This document shows, in pieces, positions 61,251 through 64,000 of a stretch of DNA of 64,000 nucleotides. Below the pieces are notes generated by a model that had not been told where the DNA came from, did not search any database, and saw nothing but the letters and a program-made list of their open reading frames with translations. Position 1 is the stretch's first letter; the number at the start of each line of letters is the position of its first letter. The translations under genes and the position numbers were made by a program. The DNA is from Chelonoidis abingdonii (lineage: Eukaryota > Chordata > Testudines > Testudinidae), in NCBI RefSeq assembly GCF_003597395.2, contig NC_133769.1:46721304-46785303 (forward strand). Direction: 5' to 3'.

Positions 61251-64000
61251 ATCAAAATAAAAGAGTCTCCATTCCAGATCAGACCTAAGTGTAGTATGGC
61301 TCTTATTGTTTTACTGGACTGAGTGATGGGACACTTTCCTGTTCCCCCCTGGCCCCCAAAGAAAGCCCTAGCATTTCCTCTGTCTGCTTAAATACTTGCC
61401 CTGAGAAGCCCAAGTAAACATCTCCATTTCTAACCCACAGACTGAGATGGTTCTTTGAGGCGGGCAAGACCTCTCCTTGACTCTCTTAACAGGGAGATAA
61501 GCCCTTCTCTGGTAGTCTAATGTGGAATATGTATACCCCTCACAAGCATGCTGTTTGTTAGGGACAGGGGAACTACAGAGTATAGTGTGAATTTTATCTT
61601 TTTCTGGCTTTTGGAGGTGGCATATTTGTTGCTGACATCTTAATTTGGGGGTTGAGGCCATTTATTTCTGGTTGACTTTAGTTCCCTCATTTGTGTTGCT
61701 AAGGAGCTTGGATAATGATTCATCCTTTTTTTAAAAAAGTAACAAAAACAAATATAGAGGTATGGAAAAAGAGTGAGTTTATTTCCTTACTTAGATAAAT
61801 GGTTTTAAGAGCAAATTTATGTTCTGTTTTCTATTTCCCTCTACATCATTCCTATATTTTCCTTTGTTTGTTTTGTTATTTAAATAATTTTTTGTTGTTC
61901 AAAATTTTTCTTCATTCCATAGGCCTTTATTGTGCAAACACTTTGCACATGCTTAACTTTACAAATGTGACCGTCCCATTATACAAAGTAAGGTCCTAAT
62001 CCAGCAAACACTTAATCCTGTGCTTAATTTTAAACATATTAATAATCTACTCTGATGTACCAATGGGGTTATTCCTGTGCTTAAAGTTAAGCTTTTCTGT
62101 AATTATTTGCAGAATCCGAGCCTGTTTGCTCAATTGAGTTTTTGCTGTTAGTGTACATAAATCCATCTAGTCTATGATAATATTCAGTTATAAACAAACA
62201 TATAAAAAGGAATTAATAGTTTAATTTTAATCTGCTCTCAAAATTACACAATTATCACAAACTGGTGAAAGCCCATGCTATTATATGAGTGTAATTTATA
62301 ACGTAGAAAAAAGCCAAAGATGTCTGAGAACTTAAGAATTGGACAGTAACAGACCATGAATTCCAGTGAGGACTGAACTTAGTAATAGTCTAAACAAGAA
62401 GAGCTCTCAATCATGCTTGTAGTTGTTTCCATTGCTTCACACTGGCCCAGACATTCTAGGCTTCAAAGTGACAACCCTGGAGTCTTATATAGATAAAAGG
62501 GACTAGGGAGTTTCCACTCTGCTTGGAAGAGTTACAAACCTATAAGTGTGGATGGAGACAGTGTAACATATTACTGTTAACTGTTTAAGAGTTGCCTTGT
62601 GAGGGACAGATCCAGCTATCAAAAACATGTCTGTGACAGACTAGAAGTCTGCAAATACATATACACAAGTAACTATTAACCTGAGCAGCCTCAGAGTCCC
62701 ATGGAACATCTCACATGCTTCAAATTATATATATTGTATGCAGGTATGTCCGTAAGCACAAATACCCATGTGAGTAAATTCACTCAGATGCATAATCCTA
62801 AGCAGCAAGTAAAATGAGTATTATTTATTGTTTTTGTAAGCACAATAGTGTGTATAGTGCTTGACATTCAAGAGGCTATGTCCCTTGCCTTATAATATTA
62901 GGGACTCATTCTACAGAGGCTTATAAACATAACTTTACACACATGAATAGTTTCATTCAACTCAGTAGTGCTACTCCTGTGAGGGAAGTTACACACATGT
63001 AACTATATTTGTTTTTGTAAATTAAAGAATTGTCACTTGTCAATGGAAAAGTCTTATTTTAAAAGAATTAAAAAGCAATTAGAGTAAATGGGTACCCCCC
63101 ACAAATAAATAAATAGCGCCCCGCCACCTCCCAGCTGGAAGTTAAGAATACTGAATGAAGTTTGTTGCAATTAACCAGAAGCAAAACAGAATTAAAAGAT
63201 AAAAAATGACATAGCTTGCCTGAGGGTTTTTTCGAGGCAGGCGGAAGGTAGAGCGGTGCAATGATCAGCTAGATTTCCAGTTTAGCTAAACTGCTTTATA
63301 AGCGTGGGAACTTCTTGCATATTTATTGTCCAGTTTTGGTATCATGGAAATTTTGCAAAGGCTGAGGTTCTGGTAGCAAGAAGTGTTCCCAGGAGATCTT
63401 TCTTTGGGACTGCAGACTCTGGCAGGCATTCATAAATGAAACCTGTTTTCTTTATTCGAAGAATTCCTTTATGTTTTGTAACAAATCTGTTCTAGATAGT
63501 TTTGCTATTCAAGTAGGAGGGAAACGATGGAAAATCTCTTAAAGCAGACTGTTTACCCTCTTTCTTATTATAACATAGAATTAGATCAGAACAGGAAATT
63601 GAAGTTATTGTTCTTTATCAGGTAGAATTAAATGATCAGTTTGTTTAACACTATTTCTAAAAAAATAATAATTACGGATTGCCTGAGACATCCTCTCATC
63701 ATCAAATATGTCAAAAGGCAATAGCTCAGAAAGAGGAGAGTTTCAAAGGTATCATTTTTAATAAGAAAAAATAAGAAAACTAGGAGTCTGATTTTATTCT
63801 TCTTTAGTCTGTAGCGAATCAGGAATAACTTCTAAGTAAATGAATTTAGCCCAGTTTAAATCTAGCATAAAGTGAGAAGAGAAGCAGGCACTTTGAATTT
63901 TTAAGAAATGTTTAGAGGTTTACCAATAAGTGTAAGATACCTGGAATAATTTTACAATGTGTTTTCTAAAAAAAACCCTGCGGCTAAAGAGGCTTGTCCT
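61251..64000. other. Intergenic DNA, nothing recognised apart from a palindromic repeat
   Basis: AT-rich sequence without a recognised exon. A MITE-like palindrome lies at 61,990-62,121, and weaker related segments near 62,740-62,790 and 62,905-63,000. TSPAN12, expected further to the right by synteny, was not seen. Confidence 0.55.
61990..62121. repeat. Palindromic MITE-like repeat
   Basis: The left half GGTCCTAATCCAGCAAACAC, TGTGCTTAATTTTAA and right half TGTGCTTAAAGTTAAGC, TTTGCAGAATCCGAGCC are mirror-related, recalling a common sauropsid palindrome built on CTTAACTTTA and its complement. Confidence 0.55.

Overview
This window is eukaryotic, from a vertebrate, most likely a turtle or a close sauropsid relative. 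It contains one intact host gene, a 12-exon ING3 on the minus strand, set among transposon remnants. The turtle inference rests on the repeats: a tRNA-derived SINE of the tortoise Pol III (Cry) type whose tail matches CR1, several CR1 LINE fragments, L2-like 3' ends, a Penelope-like fragment, hAT elements with 8-bp target duplications, and two PIF/Harbinger copies that carry a transposase and, in one or both, a Myb-like gene. No species can be named from sequence alone.

Layout. 1-5.6 kb is the 3' flank of ING3, with a common interspersed repeat, a Harbinger MITE, a Penelope fragment, a hAT element and an L2 3' end. 5.6-30.05 kb is ING3: the last exon and stop codon are at 6.44 kb, the start codon is at 29.98 kb, and a CpG-rich promoter covers about 29.4-30.4 kb. 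All splice junctions could be placed to the base with GT/AG ends. The joined reading frame is 1,254 bp including the stop, or 417 aa, with an N-terminal ING domain, a serine-rich linker and a C-terminal C4HC3 PHD finger with all eight zinc ligands. The two largest introns (about 6.1 and 6.2 kb) hold a nearly complete but dead Harbinger element, a fold-back element and a long-terminal-inverted-repeat hAT element.

30.6-64 kb has no recognisable host exon. It holds a probable solo LTR, a CR1 copy arranged like a twin-primed 5' inversion, a 1.15-kb element with 285-bp inverted arms, a CR1 5' half with an esterase-like ORF1, a CR1 reverse-transcriptase fragment split by a hAT element with a perfect 8-bp duplication, further hAT and pogo-like elements, and a second Harbinger copy hit by a smaller insertion inside its transposase. 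From vertebrate synteny, CPED1 would lie to the left and TSPAN12 to the right, but neither was seen.

Functionally, ING3 encodes a subunit of the NuA4/TIP60 histone acetyltransferase complex that reads H3K4 methylation. The promoter has two opposed ZNF143-type motifs, an inverted CCAAT box and a CRE-like site, as expected for a housekeeping gene. Every transposon gene seen is broken by stops, frameshifts, insertions or substitutions at catalytic positions. I found no convincing new biological system; the most interesting items are the paired ZNF143 motifs, the intronic inverted-repeat elements and the nested transposon history.
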